The notes beneath the pieces were generated by a model. The model was not told where the DNA came from. It searched no databases and worked only from the letters and a program-made list of their open reading frames with translations. From Pseudoalteromonas sp. GCY (GTDB taxonomy: Bacteria; Pseudomonadota; Gammaproteobacteria; Enterobacterales; Alteromonadaceae), in NCBI RefSeq assembly GCF_016695175.1, contig NZ_CP068022.1:62001-126000 (forward strand): a stretch of 64,000 nucleotides of DNA, read 5' to 3'. Shown piece after piece: positions 28,919 to 37,922 of this stretch (position 1 is the stretch's first letter; each line of letters begins with the position of its first letter). The position numbers and the translations under genes are program-made.

Positions 28919-29204
28919 AAAAGTCTTCACCGTAATTGGCGGTATCCCATTTGGAAAAGTTGCGTCGTATGGGCAAATAGCGAGATTAGCTGGCTCTCCA
29001 AAACATGCGAGAAAGGTGGGCCAATTATTAAAAAACCTACCGCAAGGTTCAACGTTACCTTGGTACAGAGTAGTAAATAGCCAACGACGTATTTCATTTC
29101 CTCAAGACAGTAGTAAATTTCAGCAGCAAAAGTCACGCTTGCAAGCTGAGGGCGTCACATTCTCAACTAGTAACGTGATAGCTAAACACTGTGTTTGGGA
29201 ATAA
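28884..29204 (+). CDS. Alkyltransferase-like protein (ATL, MGMT family)
   Basis: 106 residues. It aligns with the DNA-binding domain of O6-alkylguanine transferases: IPFGKVASYGQIARLAG, KHARKVGQLL and then PWYRVVNSQRRIS. The acceptor Cys of MGMT (PCHRV) is replaced by Trp (PWYRV), which is the hallmark of ATLs. These proteins bind alkylated bases and hand them to nucleotide-excision repair. Translation probably couples to the LysR gene it overlaps. Confidence 0.88.
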   Translation: MKSSNPQQELAEKVFTVIGGIPFGKVASYGQIARLAGSPKHARKVGQLLKNLPQGSTLPWYRVVNSQRRISFPQDSSKFQQQKSRLQAEGVTFSTSNVIAKHCVWE

Positions 29205-29223
29205 GCATAAATTTAGCGTCAAC

Positions 29224-29253
29224 TGATCCAGATAAATAAGGCAGTCGTAATTA
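29224..29253 (+). promoter_or_regulatory. Candidate ECF-sigma (RpoE/ChrR-type) promoter
   Basis: TGATCC (29224-29229), an 18-base spacer and TAATTA (29248-29253), 32 bases before the Lon-N-domain start. The same hexamer and exactly the same spacing occur before the sigma gene itself (29858-29887). TGATCC is the -35 type used by ChrR-controlled RpoE in Rhodobacter. Functional assignment is inferred from these two matching sites. Confidence 0.55.
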
Positions 29254-29284
29254 TTGTTAGTTTTTGAGTGTTAGAACGGGAATT

Positions 29285-29857
29285 ATGAAACTAGCTTTAT
29301 TTCCATTGCCAATATTTTTGCTTCCAGGCGGGTTCACCCGTTTGCGGATCTTTGAACAGCGCTATTTATACATGGTAAAAGAGGCCGCTAAAACAGAGCA
29401 AGGTTTTGTGCTGTGCCCATACGTGGGTGATATGCCGCACAATGTGCCGAAAGAAGGCGTGCACGTCAAAATTGTCGACTTCTCGCAAGACGAGGATGGC
29501 CAACTGCTAATTGATGTTGAGGCACTAACACGTGTCACGATCAGCAATGTGGAAGTGGACACGCAATCTTTACGCTACGGCGATTGTGACATTATTGACG
29601 GACCGCCATGGCAATGTAGTGAAGAAGCACTTAGTTTGGTTGATGAAACCCTTGTTGATAAGCTACAAAGTGTTTTTATCGCCAACCCCATCCTCGATGA
29701 TTTATACCGCGACAAGCATTTTACTCAGCCTCTTTGGGTAGCTTATCGTTGGCTAGAAATTTTACCCATCTCGATGACCCAAAAACTGAAAATAAAACAA
29801 GCACAAACATTTGAACAGGTGGCAAAGTTCTTACATACTGTATTAGACGAAAAATAG
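29285..29857 (+). CDS. Lon N-terminal (substrate-binding) domain protein
   Basis: 190 residues from ATG 29285 (GGGAA upstream), chosen because MKLALFPLPIFLLPGGFTRL is the usual start of this family. Only the Lon substrate-binding domain is present (LRIFEQRYLYMVKEA, GFVLCPY, VDVEALTRVTISNVE, WQCSEEALSLVDETLV); no AAA+ or protease part. Such stand-alone proteins are widespread in proteobacteria and of unknown role. Preceded by a promoter like that of the sigma gene 60 bases downstream, so it may belong to the same stress regulon. Confidence 0.88.
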   Translation: MKLALFPLPIFLLPGGFTRLRIFEQRYLYMVKEAAKTEQGFVLCPYVGDMPHNVPKEGVHVKIVDFSQDEDGQLLIDVEALTRVTISNVEVDTQSLRYGDCDIIDGPPWQCSEEALSLVDETLVDKLQSVFIANPILDDLYRDKHFTQPLWVAYRWLEILPISMTQKLKIKQAQTFEQVAKFLHTVLDEK

Positions 29858-29887
29858 TGATCCATTCCAATTTTTCCAGCGTATTAA
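29858..29887 (+). promoter_or_regulatory. Candidate autoregulated ECF-sigma promoter
   Basis: TGATCC (29858-29863), an 18-base spacer and TATTAA (29882-29887), ending 30 bases before the sigma-factor start. ChrR-type ECF sigma factors normally transcribe their own operon from TGATCC promoters. The T of the -35 lies next to the stop codon of the upstream gene. Confidence 0.65.
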
Positions 29888-29917
29888 AGCCTGTAATTAT
29901 AAATTGGAAGGTGAGCT

Positions 29918-30535
29918 ATGTTAGGCCAACAGCAATCTACAGGTTGCAACGTTCAATCAGGAACTCGCAAAGCAGTGCAAGAAACTCCCTCTCAAGCGTT
30001 ATCAGACGCTTTAGTCAAGGTTGCAGAAAAACGAGATCGTAAAGCTTTTGCGTTCTTGTTTGAGTACTTTGCGCCAAAAATTAGGCGCTTTGGTGTGAAA
30101 CAATTTGGTAACGACGCCCAAGCGATGGAGCTTGTCCAAGACACGATGACGTCAGTGTGGCGTAAAGCCCACCTCTATCACCATGATAAAGGCGCAGCCA
30201 CAACTTGGATTTATACAGTGATGCGCAATGCGTCTTTCGATGCACTGCGTAAATTGAAGAGTAATAAAGAAGAACACATCAGTGAAGACATTTGGCCGAT
30301 AATTCAAGATTCGCAGGCTGACGATGGTTTTCAAGATCATTTGCAAACGGCGCAAATTCAAAAATACATCAACAAGTTGCCGCCTGCACAGCGAGACATA
30401 GTAAAAGGCGTGTACTTTCAAGAAATGTCTCAAGAGCAATTGGCTGAGCATCTTAATATACCTGTCGGGACAGTTAAGTCACGTTTACGGCTCGCCTTAC
30501 AAAAACTTCGCGCAGAAATGGGAGATCAAGCATGA
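29918..30535 (+). CDS. rpoE: ECF sigma factor, RpoE of the ChrR (singlet-oxygen) type
   Basis: 205 residues with region 2 (FAFLFEYFAPKIRRFGVKQF, LVQDTMTSVWRKAHLYHHDK, TWIYTVMRNASFDALRK) and region 4 (LPPAQRDIVKGVYFQEMSQE and NIPVGTVKSRLRLALQKLR). A 40-residue Gln/Ser/Thr-rich N-terminal extension precedes region 2. The adjacent ChrR-family anti-sigma gene, overlapping by 4 bases, assigns it to the ECF11-like group that answers singlet oxygen in Rhodobacter. This is the housekeeping-unrelated RpoE, not the envelope-stress one. Confidence 0.92.
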   Translation: MLGQQQSTGCNVQSGTRKAVQETPSQALSDALVKVAEKRDRKAFAFLFEYFAPKIRRFGVKQFGNDAQAMELVQDTMTSVWRKAHLYHHDKGAATTWIYTVMRNASFDALRKLKSNKEEHISEDIWPIIQDSQADDGFQDHLQTAQIQKYINKLPPAQRDIVKGVYFQEMSQEQLAEHLNIPVGTVKSRLRLALQKLRAEMGDQA

Positions 30536-31182
30536 TTAAGCATCACCCTAACGACTCATTATTAAGGCAATTTGTTGAAGGCAATTTGCCTGCAAGCATC
30601 AGTGTCGCAATTGCAGCACATGTCGAGATGTGTCCATGTTGTCAGAAAAAGACCCAACAGCTTGAAGCGCAAGAAGCGAGTGTTCAGCTTGGGGGGAACT
30701 CCGACTCTGCATTGAGCTCCGATTTCGAGGCAATGATGCAAGCGATAACACTGGATGACGAAATAGACGAAGTTAAAGAATTCATTCAACCAACATTTCA
30801 CTATCAGGGAAGGGATGTTCAGTTACCTCGGGCTATTGCGAATATCGACCGCACTAAATTTTCAGGCGTAGGGAAAATCGCCCGCTCTCGGTTATTGCTA
30901 GAAGACGACGACTTACGCTCAAGCCTTCTACAAATTGACGCGGAGGGTGAAATCCCAGAGCATACCCACACAGGCTTTGAAATCACTCTATTACTTGACG
31001 GTGATTTCGCAGATGAGGCGGGTGAATATGCACCGGGCGACTTTATTTGGCAAGACGGCAAACATAATCATTCTCCGCACACAAAAGAAGGCTGCCTGTG
31101 CTTTACTGTAGTAAGTAGTGCACTACACTTTAATAAAGGTTTAAGTAAGCTGTTGAACCCAATTGGTAAGTTGATTTATTAA
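30532..31182 (+). CDS. chrR: ChrR-family zinc anti-sigma factor with C-terminal cupin
   Basis: 216 residues. The N-terminal anti-sigma domain has the zinc pattern H(x)nH(x)3C(x)2C in HHPNDSLLRQF and AAHVEMCPCCQ. The C-terminal cupin (about 110-205) has metal ligands in IPEHTHTGFEITLLLDGDF and QDGKHNHSPH. In Rhodobacter the cupin is needed for release of sigma under singlet oxygen. ATGA overlap with the sigma gene. Confidence 0.93.
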   Translation: MIKHHPNDSLLRQFVEGNLPASISVAIAAHVEMCPCCQKKTQQLEAQEASVQLGGNSDSALSSDFEAMMQAITLDDEIDEVKEFIQPTFHYQGRDVQLPRAIANIDRTKFSGVGKIARSRLLLEDDDLRSSLLQIDAEGEIPEHTHTGFEITLLLDGDFADEAGEYAPGDFIWQDGKHNHSPHTKEGCLCFTVVSSALHFNKGLSKLLNPIGKLIY

Positions 31183-31197
31183 GGGAATAGTTGCGAA

Positions 31198-32157
31198 ATG
31201 AAATTTTCATCACCAATAAAAATTGGCATTAGCGCGTGTTTGGCTGGCGACAAGGTAAGATTTGACTCAGGCCACAAGCGTTCAAACTTTTGTATGGATG
31301 AATTCGCCGAACATGTTGAGTATGTGCGCTTTTGTCCGGAAGTTGCGATAGGTATGCCAATTCCAAGACCGACCATAAGACAGATCCGAGTCGGGGACAT
31401 TATCAAAGTAAGCCGCCCCGACGGTAAAGAAGATGTCGCACCCAAGCTTAGAGAATTTGGCGAAAAGGTTGCTACCTCACAGACACAAAGCCTTTCCGGT
31501 TTTGTATTTTGCGCCAAAAGCCCAAGCTGCGGAATGGAGCGTGTTAAGGTTTATAACGAAGCAGGAACAGGCAATACATCTGAAGGTATTGGTATTTTTG
31601 CTGAGCAAATCATAAAACACAATCCGCTTTTGCCTTGCGAGGAAAACGGCAGATTGAACGACATGCATCTCAGAGAAAACTTCGTGATGCGGGTATTTGT
31701 CTATAAAAGCTGGCAAGAATTGACTCAATCCGAAAACATTGGTCTACACGAGCTGACGAATTTTCACGCCAAGCACAAATATCTGTTGATGAGCCATAAT
31801 TACCAAGCCTATAAAGACTTAGGGCGTCTGCTTGGTGATGGCAAACAATTTGATAGAGAGACACTGAAACATAAATACATCAGTGGTTTGATGTCAGCAC
31901 TGAGCAAGCCTGCCAATCGCAAAAATCAAGCAAACACGTTAACGCATCTACAGGGATATTTTAAGAACGAGCTTTCGAGCATCGAAAAGCAAGAAATGTG
32001 CGGCGCAATAGAGCAATATCGAAAAGGTATTGTGCCTTTGTATGTGCCGTTGACCTTGCTCAAGCATCACCTTACTGTGCATCCTAAAGAATATTTGCAA
32101 AGCCAAGTGTACTTTGACCCATACCCCAACGAACTGCGTTTAAGATTCGGGATTTAA
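31198..32157 (+). CDS. DUF523-DUF1722 fusion protein (YbgA-like)
   Basis: 319 residues. The N-terminal DUF523 domain (4-150) has IGISACLAGDKVRFDSGHKR, FCPEVAIGM and FCAKSPSCGMERVKVY with conserved Cys residues; related TudS proteins bind a 4Fe-4S cluster and remove sulfur from thiouracil. The C-terminal DUF1722 domain (about 180-300) has HAKHKYLLMSHNYQAYKDLG and VPLTLLKHHL. The fusion often sits next to a photolyase gene, as here (3 bases). Enzymatic role in this operon is unproven. Confidence 0.88.
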   Translation: MKFSSPIKIGISACLAGDKVRFDSGHKRSNFCMDEFAEHVEYVRFCPEVAIGMPIPRPTIRQIRVGDIIKVSRPDGKEDVAPKLREFGEKVATSQTQSLSGFVFCAKSPSCGMERVKVYNEAGTGNTSEGIGIFAEQIIKHNPLLPCEENGRLNDMHLRENFVMRVFVYKSWQELTQSENIGLHELTNFHAKHKYLLMSHNYQAYKDLGRLLGDGKQFDRETLKHKYISGLMSALSKPANRKNQANTLTHLQGYFKNELSSIEKQEMCGAIEQYRKGIVPLYVPLTLLKHHLTVHPKEYLQSQVYFDPYPNELRLRFGI

Positions 32158-32159
32158 TA

Positions 32160-33539
32160 ATGAAAGCAGCTTTTTGGTTTCGCCGTGATCTCAGGGTTTA
32201 CGGCAACGAGGCTTTGATTGAAGCCGTGAATAAGGGCGCACGCGATGCGCTCTTTTTTTATTGCAAGCCACAATGGCAATCACACAACGTAGCCAGTATT
32301 CAGCTCGACCTACTTGAGCGCAGATTACTTGAGCTTGGCAATCAGCTTAGTGAATTTGGCATTACGCTACATATAGTTGAAGCGAGCACATTCGCTGAGC
32401 TACCGGCGCAGCTTCAAGTTATTTGTGACGATAAAGGCATTGATTGCTTATATGCAAATAAAGAATACGAAGTAAATGAAGTGGCGCGCGATGAAGCGTG
32501 TGAAACTTTGATTACGTTAAAATTATTCGATGGCGATCTCGTCGCCAAACCGGGCTCTGTGCTTACGGGCTCCGGTGAGATGTTTAAGGTGTTTACCCCC
32601 TATAAAAAAGCATGGTTAAAGCGTTTTGTCGGGCAGCAATTTCACTTCTCCAGCTGGCCATTGGACAAACAACATGAAGCAAACTTCAAAAAGCCAACTT
32701 TCTTCGAGATGACTAATGAATCTGAAAAGTGGCCTGCCGATGATAATGCCATTATCACGATTGTAAATCGTTTTATTAAGGACAAACTAACAGACTACCA
32801 AGATGACCGTGATTTCCCTGCAATCAAAGGAACTTCAGGGCTCAGTCCATACTTGGCATTAGGCATTGTGTCCCCCAAGCAGCTCATCGCACAGATCCAA
32901 CTTCACTACCCTGAAGTGCTTGAAAACCCAAGTAAGCCAGAGTTTTGTTGGGTGAACGAACTTATCTGGCGTGAGTTTTATCGCCATCTTATCGTCGCTT
33001 TCCCGCGTTTATGTAAAGGTTTTAATTTCAATGATAAATATAACGCGGTTAGGTGGCGCGACGATAGCCAAGCGTTTGAGCTCTGGTGTAATGGTCAAAC
33101 TGGCTACCCGATTGTCGATGCGGCAATGCGACAGCTCAATAAAACCGGCTGGATGCACAATCGACTACGCATGATTGTTGCCAGCTTTTTAACCAAACAC
33201 TTGCTCATCGATTGGCGCGAAGGCGAAGCCTATTTCATGTCAAAATTAATAGACGGAGACCTTGCCAGTAATAATGGTGGCTGGCAGTGGGCTGCAAGTA
33301 CGGGGTGTGACGCGCAGCCTTATTTTCGCATTTTTAATCCCATCACGCAGAGCGAAAAGTTTGATCCCGATGGTTCTTTTATTCGTACATATGTGCCTGA
33401 ATTGAAAAATGTTCCAGCAAAGCATATTCATTTTCCCCATGACTATTTAGCGGCATTTGGCGGAAAGGACGACTATGTAGAGCCGCTGGTTGATCATAAA
33501 GAAGCAAGGGCGAGAGCACTTGACGCATTTAAGGTTTAA
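32160..33539 (+). CDS. phrB: Deoxyribodipyrimidine photolyase
   Basis: 459 residues. N-terminal antenna domain begins AFWFRRDLRVYGNEALIEA; the FAD-binding helical domain contains NELIWREFYRHLI, WCNGQTGYPIVDAAMRQL, WMHNRLRMIVASFLTKHLLI and WQWAASTGCDAQPYFRIFNP. It repairs UV-induced pyrimidine dimers with blue light. As in Rhodobacter, it lies in the ChrR-RpoE cluster, fitting a light/singlet-oxygen response. Confidence 0.95.
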   Translation: MKAAFWFRRDLRVYGNEALIEAVNKGARDALFFYCKPQWQSHNVASIQLDLLERRLLELGNQLSEFGITLHIVEASTFAELPAQLQVICDDKGIDCLYANKEYEVNEVARDEACETLITLKLFDGDLVAKPGSVLTGSGEMFKVFTPYKKAWLKRFVGQQFHFSSWPLDKQHEANFKKPTFFEMTNESEKWPADDNAIITIVNRFIKDKLTDYQDDRDFPAIKGTSGLSPYLALGIVSPKQLIAQIQLHYPEVLENPSKPEFCWVNELIWREFYRHLIVAFPRLCKGFNFNDKYNAVRWRDDSQAFELWCNGQTGYPIVDAAMRQLNKTGWMHNRLRMIVASFLTKHLLIDWREGEAYFMSKLIDGDLASNNGGWQWAASTGCDAQPYFRIFNPITQSEKFDPDGSFIRTYVPELKNVPAKHIHFPHDYLAAFGGKDDYVEPLVDHKEARARALDAFKV

Positions 33540-33545
33540 ATAGGT

Positions 33546-33971
33546 ATGGATCACAGAACGCAGCGATTCGTGGCAATTTATAATGAAATGGACAAACATT
33601 GCCTAGGTAAATTGGCTTCAATTTACACCGAGGACATTAGTTTTTTAGATCCTTTTCATAAAATTCAAGGACTTGATGCGCTAACGAGCTATTTTCAGGG
33701 GTTATATGAAAATGTCTCTGAAATCGAGTTTCTCGTTTCGAATGCCTATCAAGTCGATGACGTCAGCTTTATCTACTGGACTATGTCCTATCAACACCCC
33801 AAGCTAAATGGCGGTAAGCTCATAGAAGTCGATGGTCATAGTCGCTTGAGTTTTATTGGCGAAAAAGTGGCGCAACACCGGGATTACTTTGACAGTGCGC
33901 AAATGCTGTATCGCCAGGTCCCACTGCTCGGTGGTGTTATTCGGTTATTAGATAAAAGGATCACGGCATGA
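33546..33971 (+). CDS. SnoaL/NTF2-like protein
   Basis: 141 residues with NTF2-like fold features: FVAIYNEMDKHCLGKLASIY, DISFLDPFHKIQGLDALTSY and QVDDVSFIYWTMSYQHP. The family binds small molecules or acts as small isomerases; no catalytic role can be read here. It overlaps the downstream SDR gene by 4 bases and is a constant partner of such genes in ChrR-type clusters, as far as I recall. Confidence 0.8.
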   Translation: MDHRTQRFVAIYNEMDKHCLGKLASIYTEDISFLDPFHKIQGLDALTSYFQGLYENVSEIEFLVSNAYQVDDVSFIYWTMSYQHPKLNGGKLIEVDGHSRLSFIGEKVAQHRDYFDSAQMLYRQVPLLGGVIRLLDKRITA

Positions 33972-34684
33972 GTAACATCTTAATTACTGGCGCAACATCA
34001 GGGATAGGTAAAGGTCTTGCTGAATTTTATGCAAAACAGTCCCATCAAGTAACTGCTTGTGGCCGCAATCAAGAAGTGTTAGGCGAATTAGAAAACAGCG
34101 TAGGCGCAAAGAGCAAAGCATTTGATTTAACAAACCGCGATGAGATAGAAAATAATTTCAAAGATATTGACGGTTTGGATCTTGTGATCCTCAACGCAGG
34201 TGGTTGTGAGTATATTGATAATCCCAACCAATTTGACGGCCATCTGTTTGAGCGAGTGATGAATATCAATGTCATCTCAATCGGCCACTGCCTAGACGTA
34301 TTAGTGCCAAAAATTAAAACAGGCGGGCAACTTTGTATCGTGAGTTCCAGTAGTGCATTTTTACCTTTACCTCGTGCAGAAGCTTATGGTGCTTCGAAAG
34401 CGGCTGTCAGCTATTTAGCGCGCACCCTGACAGCAACATTAAAAGATATTGATGTCACCTTAGTTCACCCAGGATTTGTAGAAACGCCGTTGACAGATAA
34501 AAACGACTTTCCGATGCCATTTATTGTAAGTGTCGATGAGGCCGTTGGTTACATTAGCAAAGGAATAGAAAAGCGCAGCAAAGAAATACATTTCCCAAAA
34601 AGATTTACCCTATTTTTAAAACTTCTCAGGTTACTGCCGTTTTCGTTGTGGTTACCTCTCGCAAAAAGGATAGCCCGTGGCTAA
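33968..34684 (+). CDS. Short-chain dehydrogenase/reductase
   Basis: 238 residues. NAD(P) motif ITGATSGIGKGLAEFYA at the N-terminus, LVILNAGG, catalytic Ser in CIVSSSSAFLPL and Tyr/Lys in AYGASKAAVSYL. The C-terminus is basic and hydrophobic (FPKRFTLFLKLLRLLPFSLW), suggesting membrane association and a lipid-like substrate. It overlaps the FAD oxidoreductase gene by 8 bases. Confidence 0.9.
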   Translation: MSNILITGATSGIGKGLAEFYAKQSHQVTACGRNQEVLGELENSVGAKSKAFDLTNRDEIENNFKDIDGLDLVILNAGGCEYIDNPNQFDGHLFERVMNINVISIGHCLDVLVPKIKTGGQLCIVSSSSAFLPLPRAEAYGASKAAVSYLARTLTATLKDIDVTLVHPGFVETPLTDKNDFPMPFIVSVDEAVGYISKGIEKRSKEIHFPKRFTLFLKLLRLLPFSLWLPLAKRIARG

Positions 34685-35930
34685 GATTGCAATAATTGGA
34701 AGCGGTATTTCAGGTATGACCGCAGCATACCTTTTAAGTCGTCAACATGACGTGAAAGTCTTTGAAAAAAATGATTATATTGGCGGACATACGGCAACTA
34801 TTGATGTTGAATACCAAGGTGAAAAACTCGCGATTGATACCGGCTTTATCGTATTTAACGACAGAACCTATCCAAAATTTGAAAAGCTGCTGGCTGAAAT
34901 TGGTGTTAGTCGCCAAGAAACTGAAATGAGCTTTAGTGTTCACAACAGTCAATCCAAGTTTGAGTACAATGGCCATTCACTCCGTACGTTATTTGCACAA
35001 AAGCGTAACCTACTGAGACCAACTTTCTGGCGATTGCTAAAGGATATTGTGCGTTTTAATAGTCTCTGTAAGTCATTGTATGAAAAAGACGACTATCAAG
35101 GTGTTGAAACGCTTGGCAAACTATTACAGCAACACCAATTTAATGAATTTTTTAAGCTGCACTATATCTTGCCGATGGGCGCCGCAATCTGGTCAACCAG
35201 CATCAAAGAAATGCTCGATTTTGAAGCTAAATTCTTTGTCCAGTTTTTCTTCAACCATGGGCTCTTGGACATCACAAATCGCCCTCAATGGTATGTTATC
35301 CCTGGAGGTTCAAGGGAATACATTCAACCATTAGTGGCAGAATTTAAAGACAATATTGTGCTTAATGCCAACATCGAGACAGTGGTTCGTGATGAATCTG
35401 GTGTGACCATCGTCTTCAAAGATGGCCGTAACGAGTACTTCGATAAAGTCGTCTTTGCATGTCATAGCGATCAGGCATTAGCATTACTAAATACACCATC
35501 GAGTGATGAACAAGCGATACTTGGCGCAATCCCTTATACTGCAAACTCAGTGGTGCTACACACTGATACCCGTTTATTGCCAAAACGTCGTCTGGCGTGG
35601 GCCAGTTGGAACTATTTATTAAACGAAGCGACGGACAAAGCCGCTGTTGTCACCTATCAAATGAACATACTGCAAGGGCTTGGTGCCAAACATCAATACT
35701 GTGTCACGTTAAATCATGATGAAGGGATCGCTGAAGACAAAGTTATCTGCCGATTTGTCTATCATCATCCAGTATTCAATACCACCAGCATTGCGGCTCA
35801 AAAACGTAAAGTTGACATCGATGGTAAACATCATAGTTATTTTTGTGGTGCGTACTGGTTTAACGGCTTTCATGAAGATGGTGTGAGAAGTGCGATAGAC
35901 GTGGCCGAGCAATTGGGTATCTCATTTTGA
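34677..35930 (+). CDS. FAD-dependent NAD(P)-binding oxidoreductase (amine-oxidase-like)
   Basis: 417 residues. Rossmann dinucleotide site [18 protein letters not shown] then [32 protein letters not shown] and [13 protein letters not shown] are typical of the flavoprotein usually encoded before DUF1365 and a Cfa-like methyltransferase. That trio is tied to modification of membrane fatty acids; in Rhodobacter related flavoprotein and methylase genes take part in furan fatty acid formation. The exact reaction here is inferred. Confidence 0.88.
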   Translation: MAKIAIIGSGISGMTAAYLLSRQHDVKVFEKNDYIGGHTATIDVEYQGEKLAIDTGFIVFNDRTYPKFEKLLAEIGVSRQETEMSFSVHNSQSKFEYNGHSLRTLFAQKRNLLRPTFWRLLKDIVRFNSLCKSLYEKDDYQGVETLGKLLQQHQFNEFFKLHYILPMGAAIWSTSIKEMLDFEAKFFVQFFFNHGLLDITNRPQWYVIPGGSREYIQPLVAEFKDNIVLNANIETVVRDESGVTIVFKDGRNEYFDKVVFACHSDQALALLNTPSSDEQAILGAIPYTANSVVLHTDTRLLPKRRLAWASWNYLLNEATDKAAVVTYQMNILQGLGAKHQYCVTLNHDEGIAEDKVICRFVYHHPVFNTTSIAAQKRKVDIDGKHHSYFCGAYWFNGFHEDGVRSAIDVAEQLGISF

Positions 35931-36658
35931 ACAGTGCAATACTGGTAGGCAAAGTTCGGCATCGGCGATTCGCCCATGCCAGACACGCATTTTCCTATCC
36001 CATGTATATGATGTGGCTAGATTTAAGTGAGTTCGACGCACTCAATAGTATTTCGTCAAAGTTTGGTACATCCGGCTTAAAACTCCTCAAATTCAATCAA
36101 GCTGACTATATCCTCACAGAGGGCGAAAGCTTAGTTGAGCGCGCACGTGCTAAGTCAAATGCGCTAGGTAAACCCGTTTCCTCACAAACAAAAGTATATT
36201 TAATGGCGCAAATACGCTGTTTAGGCTTTTACTTCAGTCCGGTTAATTTCTACTTTTTTGAAGACGAGAAGGGCTCTGGTTTTAGCCATATGCTCGCTGA
36301 GGTAAGTAACACGCCTTGGAATGAGCGTCATTTTTATTTAGTTGAATTAAATAAAGAAGTGAACTTTAAAAAGCAATTTCACGTATCACCTTTTATGAAT
36401 TTGGATATGCACTATCATTGGAAAGTAAAGCCACCCGGTAGTAATACGCTAATCCATATTGAAAATAGAAAAGGTGACGAATTGCTATTTGATGCCACGA
36501 TGACGCTCAAAAAACAGGAACTCAATGAAGCAAATATTAATCAATTGCTCAAGCGGTTTCCTGCAATGACATGGAGCATAGCTAAAGGTATCTACTGGCA
36601 AGCGTTGAAGTTATTTTTAAAAAAAGTGCCTTTTGTTGGGCATCCCGGAAGAGTATAA
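35927..36658 (+). CDS. DUF1365 family protein
   Basis: 243 residues: [20 protein letters not shown] at the start, [28 protein letters not shown] and [17 protein letters not shown] are DUF1365 landmarks. Function unknown; consistently neighbours the FAD oxidoreductase and Cfa-like genes. ATGA-type overlap with the preceding gene; one base before the next start. Confidence 0.9.
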   Translation: MNSAILVGKVRHRRFAHARHAFSYPMYMMWLDLSEFDALNSISSKFGTSGLKLLKFNQADYILTEGESLVERARAKSNALGKPVSSQTKVYLMAQIRCLGFYFSPVNFYFFEDEKGSGFSHMLAEVSNTPWNERHFYLVELNKEVNFKKQFHVSPFMNLDMHYHWKVKPPGSNTLIHIENRKGDELLFDATMTLKKQELNEANINQLLKRFPAMTWSIAKGIYWQALKLFLKKVPFVGHPGRV

Positions 36659-36659
36659 G

Positions 36660-37922
36660 ATGGAAAATACCACGACAATATCCTCATCACTTTCGCTTTC
36701 TACATTCGATAGAGTGTATAAAAAGCTCGTCTTTGGCGCGTTGAATACCTTAGAAACCGGAAAAGTGGTACTTGTCGAAGGCGACCAAAAATACTGTTTT
36801 GGTGAGTCAGAAACAAGCCTAAGCGTTGATATTCATGTTCATTCAGCGCAAATGTATAAGCTATTTGCACTTGGCGGCAGTGTCGGAGCAGGCGAATCTT
36901 ACATTCTTGGTCACTGGAGTTGTTCAGATTTAACCAAACTGATTGAGATCTTCGTCCTAAACCAAGCTCAGCTGGATGCCTTTGAAAATAAGTTTGCATT
37001 TTTCTCTGGCATTGCGAATAAGATAAAGCATCTTAAAAACAAAAACTCAAAACAAGGCTCAAAGCGTAACATTGTGGCCCACTACGACCTTGGTAATGAC
37101 CTGTATGAATCGTTTTTAAGTGAAGAAATGCTGTACTCTAGTGCCGTGTATCCCTCAAAGGAAGCATCGCTTGAAGAAGCGCAGCAACATAAGTTAGCCG
37201 CAATCTGCGAGCGCTTGGATCTTCAGGCAACTGACAAAGTTGTTGAGATTGGCACCGGGTGGGGCGCATTTGCGGTTTATGCTGCAAAAAACTACGGCTG
37301 CCACATAACCACGACAACCATTTCAGAAGAGCAGCATGACTACGTAAAAGCGCTAATTGAAAAAGAAGGGTTGCAGCAGCACATCACACTACTAAAAAAA
37401 GATTATCGCGATTTGGACGGCCAATACGACAAACTTGTGTCCATTGAAATGATTGAAGCAGTTGGACACGCTTATTTATCGGGCTTTTTTGCCAAATGCA
37501 ATGACTTGCTAAAGCCGACAGGCGCGATGCTTATTCAGGCCATTACCATCGCCTGTCAGCGTTATCAACATTACCTTAAGCAATCAGATTTTATTCAGCA
37601 GTACATCTTCCCTGGCGGTTGTCTTCCTTCCGTGAGTGAAATGAGCAAGCAAATTGTAAATTCCACCGATATGGTTGTCCACGAACTCCATGATATCGGT
37701 CTGCACTATGCCAGAACGCTATACGATTGGCGTGTTCGGTTTGAAAAAGCATGGCCTTCGCTTGATAGTAAACGTTTCGATGAACGCTTTTATCGCCTTT
37801 GGCAATTTTATTTATGCTACTGCGAGGGGGCTTTTAAACGCAGAGCAACCAGTGCCGTGCATTTAGTCGCCAGAAAACCAAGATACCAGTCAAATGTCTG
37901 TACTCAAACATTGGATTACTAA
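36660..37922 (+). CDS. cfa: Cyclopropane-fatty-acid-synthase-like SAM methyltransferase
   Basis: 420 residues from ATG 36660 (GGAAGAG upstream), in place of the longer frame from 36633. The N-terminal lipid-binding part has GAGESYILGHWSCSDLTKL. The Rossmann domain has NIVAHYDLGNDLYESFLS, MLYSSAVYPS, VVEIGTGWGAFAVYAAKNYG (SAM site) and SIEMIEAVGHAYL. It methylates unsaturated phospholipid acyl chains, giving cyclopropane or methylated products. Overlaps DUF2878 by 29 bases. Confidence 0.92.
   Translation: MENTTTISSSLSLSTFDRVYKKLVFGALNTLETGKVVLVEGDQKYCFGESETSLSVDIHVHSAQMYKLFALGGSVGAGESYILGHWSCSDLTKLIEIFVLNQAQLDAFENKFAFFSGIANKIKHLKNKNSKQGSKRNIVAHYDLGNDLYESFLSEEMLYSSAVYPSKEASLEEAQQHKLAAICERLDLQATDKVVEIGTGWGAFAVYAAKNYGCHITTTTISEEQHDYVKALIEKEGLQQHITLLKKDYRDLDGQYDKLVSIEMIEAVGHAYLSGFFAKCNDLLKPTGAMLIQAITIACQRYQHYLKQSDFIQQYIFPGGCLPSVSEMSKQIVNSTDMVVHELHDIGLHYARTLYDWRVRFEKAWPSLDSKRFDERFYRLWQFYLCYCEGAFKRRATSAVHLVARKPRYQSNVCTQTLDY

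Noticed and set aside
31198..32157. Fusion artefact in the DUF523-DUF1722 gene
   Set aside because: The two-domain arrangement is the known YbgA-like architecture, so it is not a local fusion.
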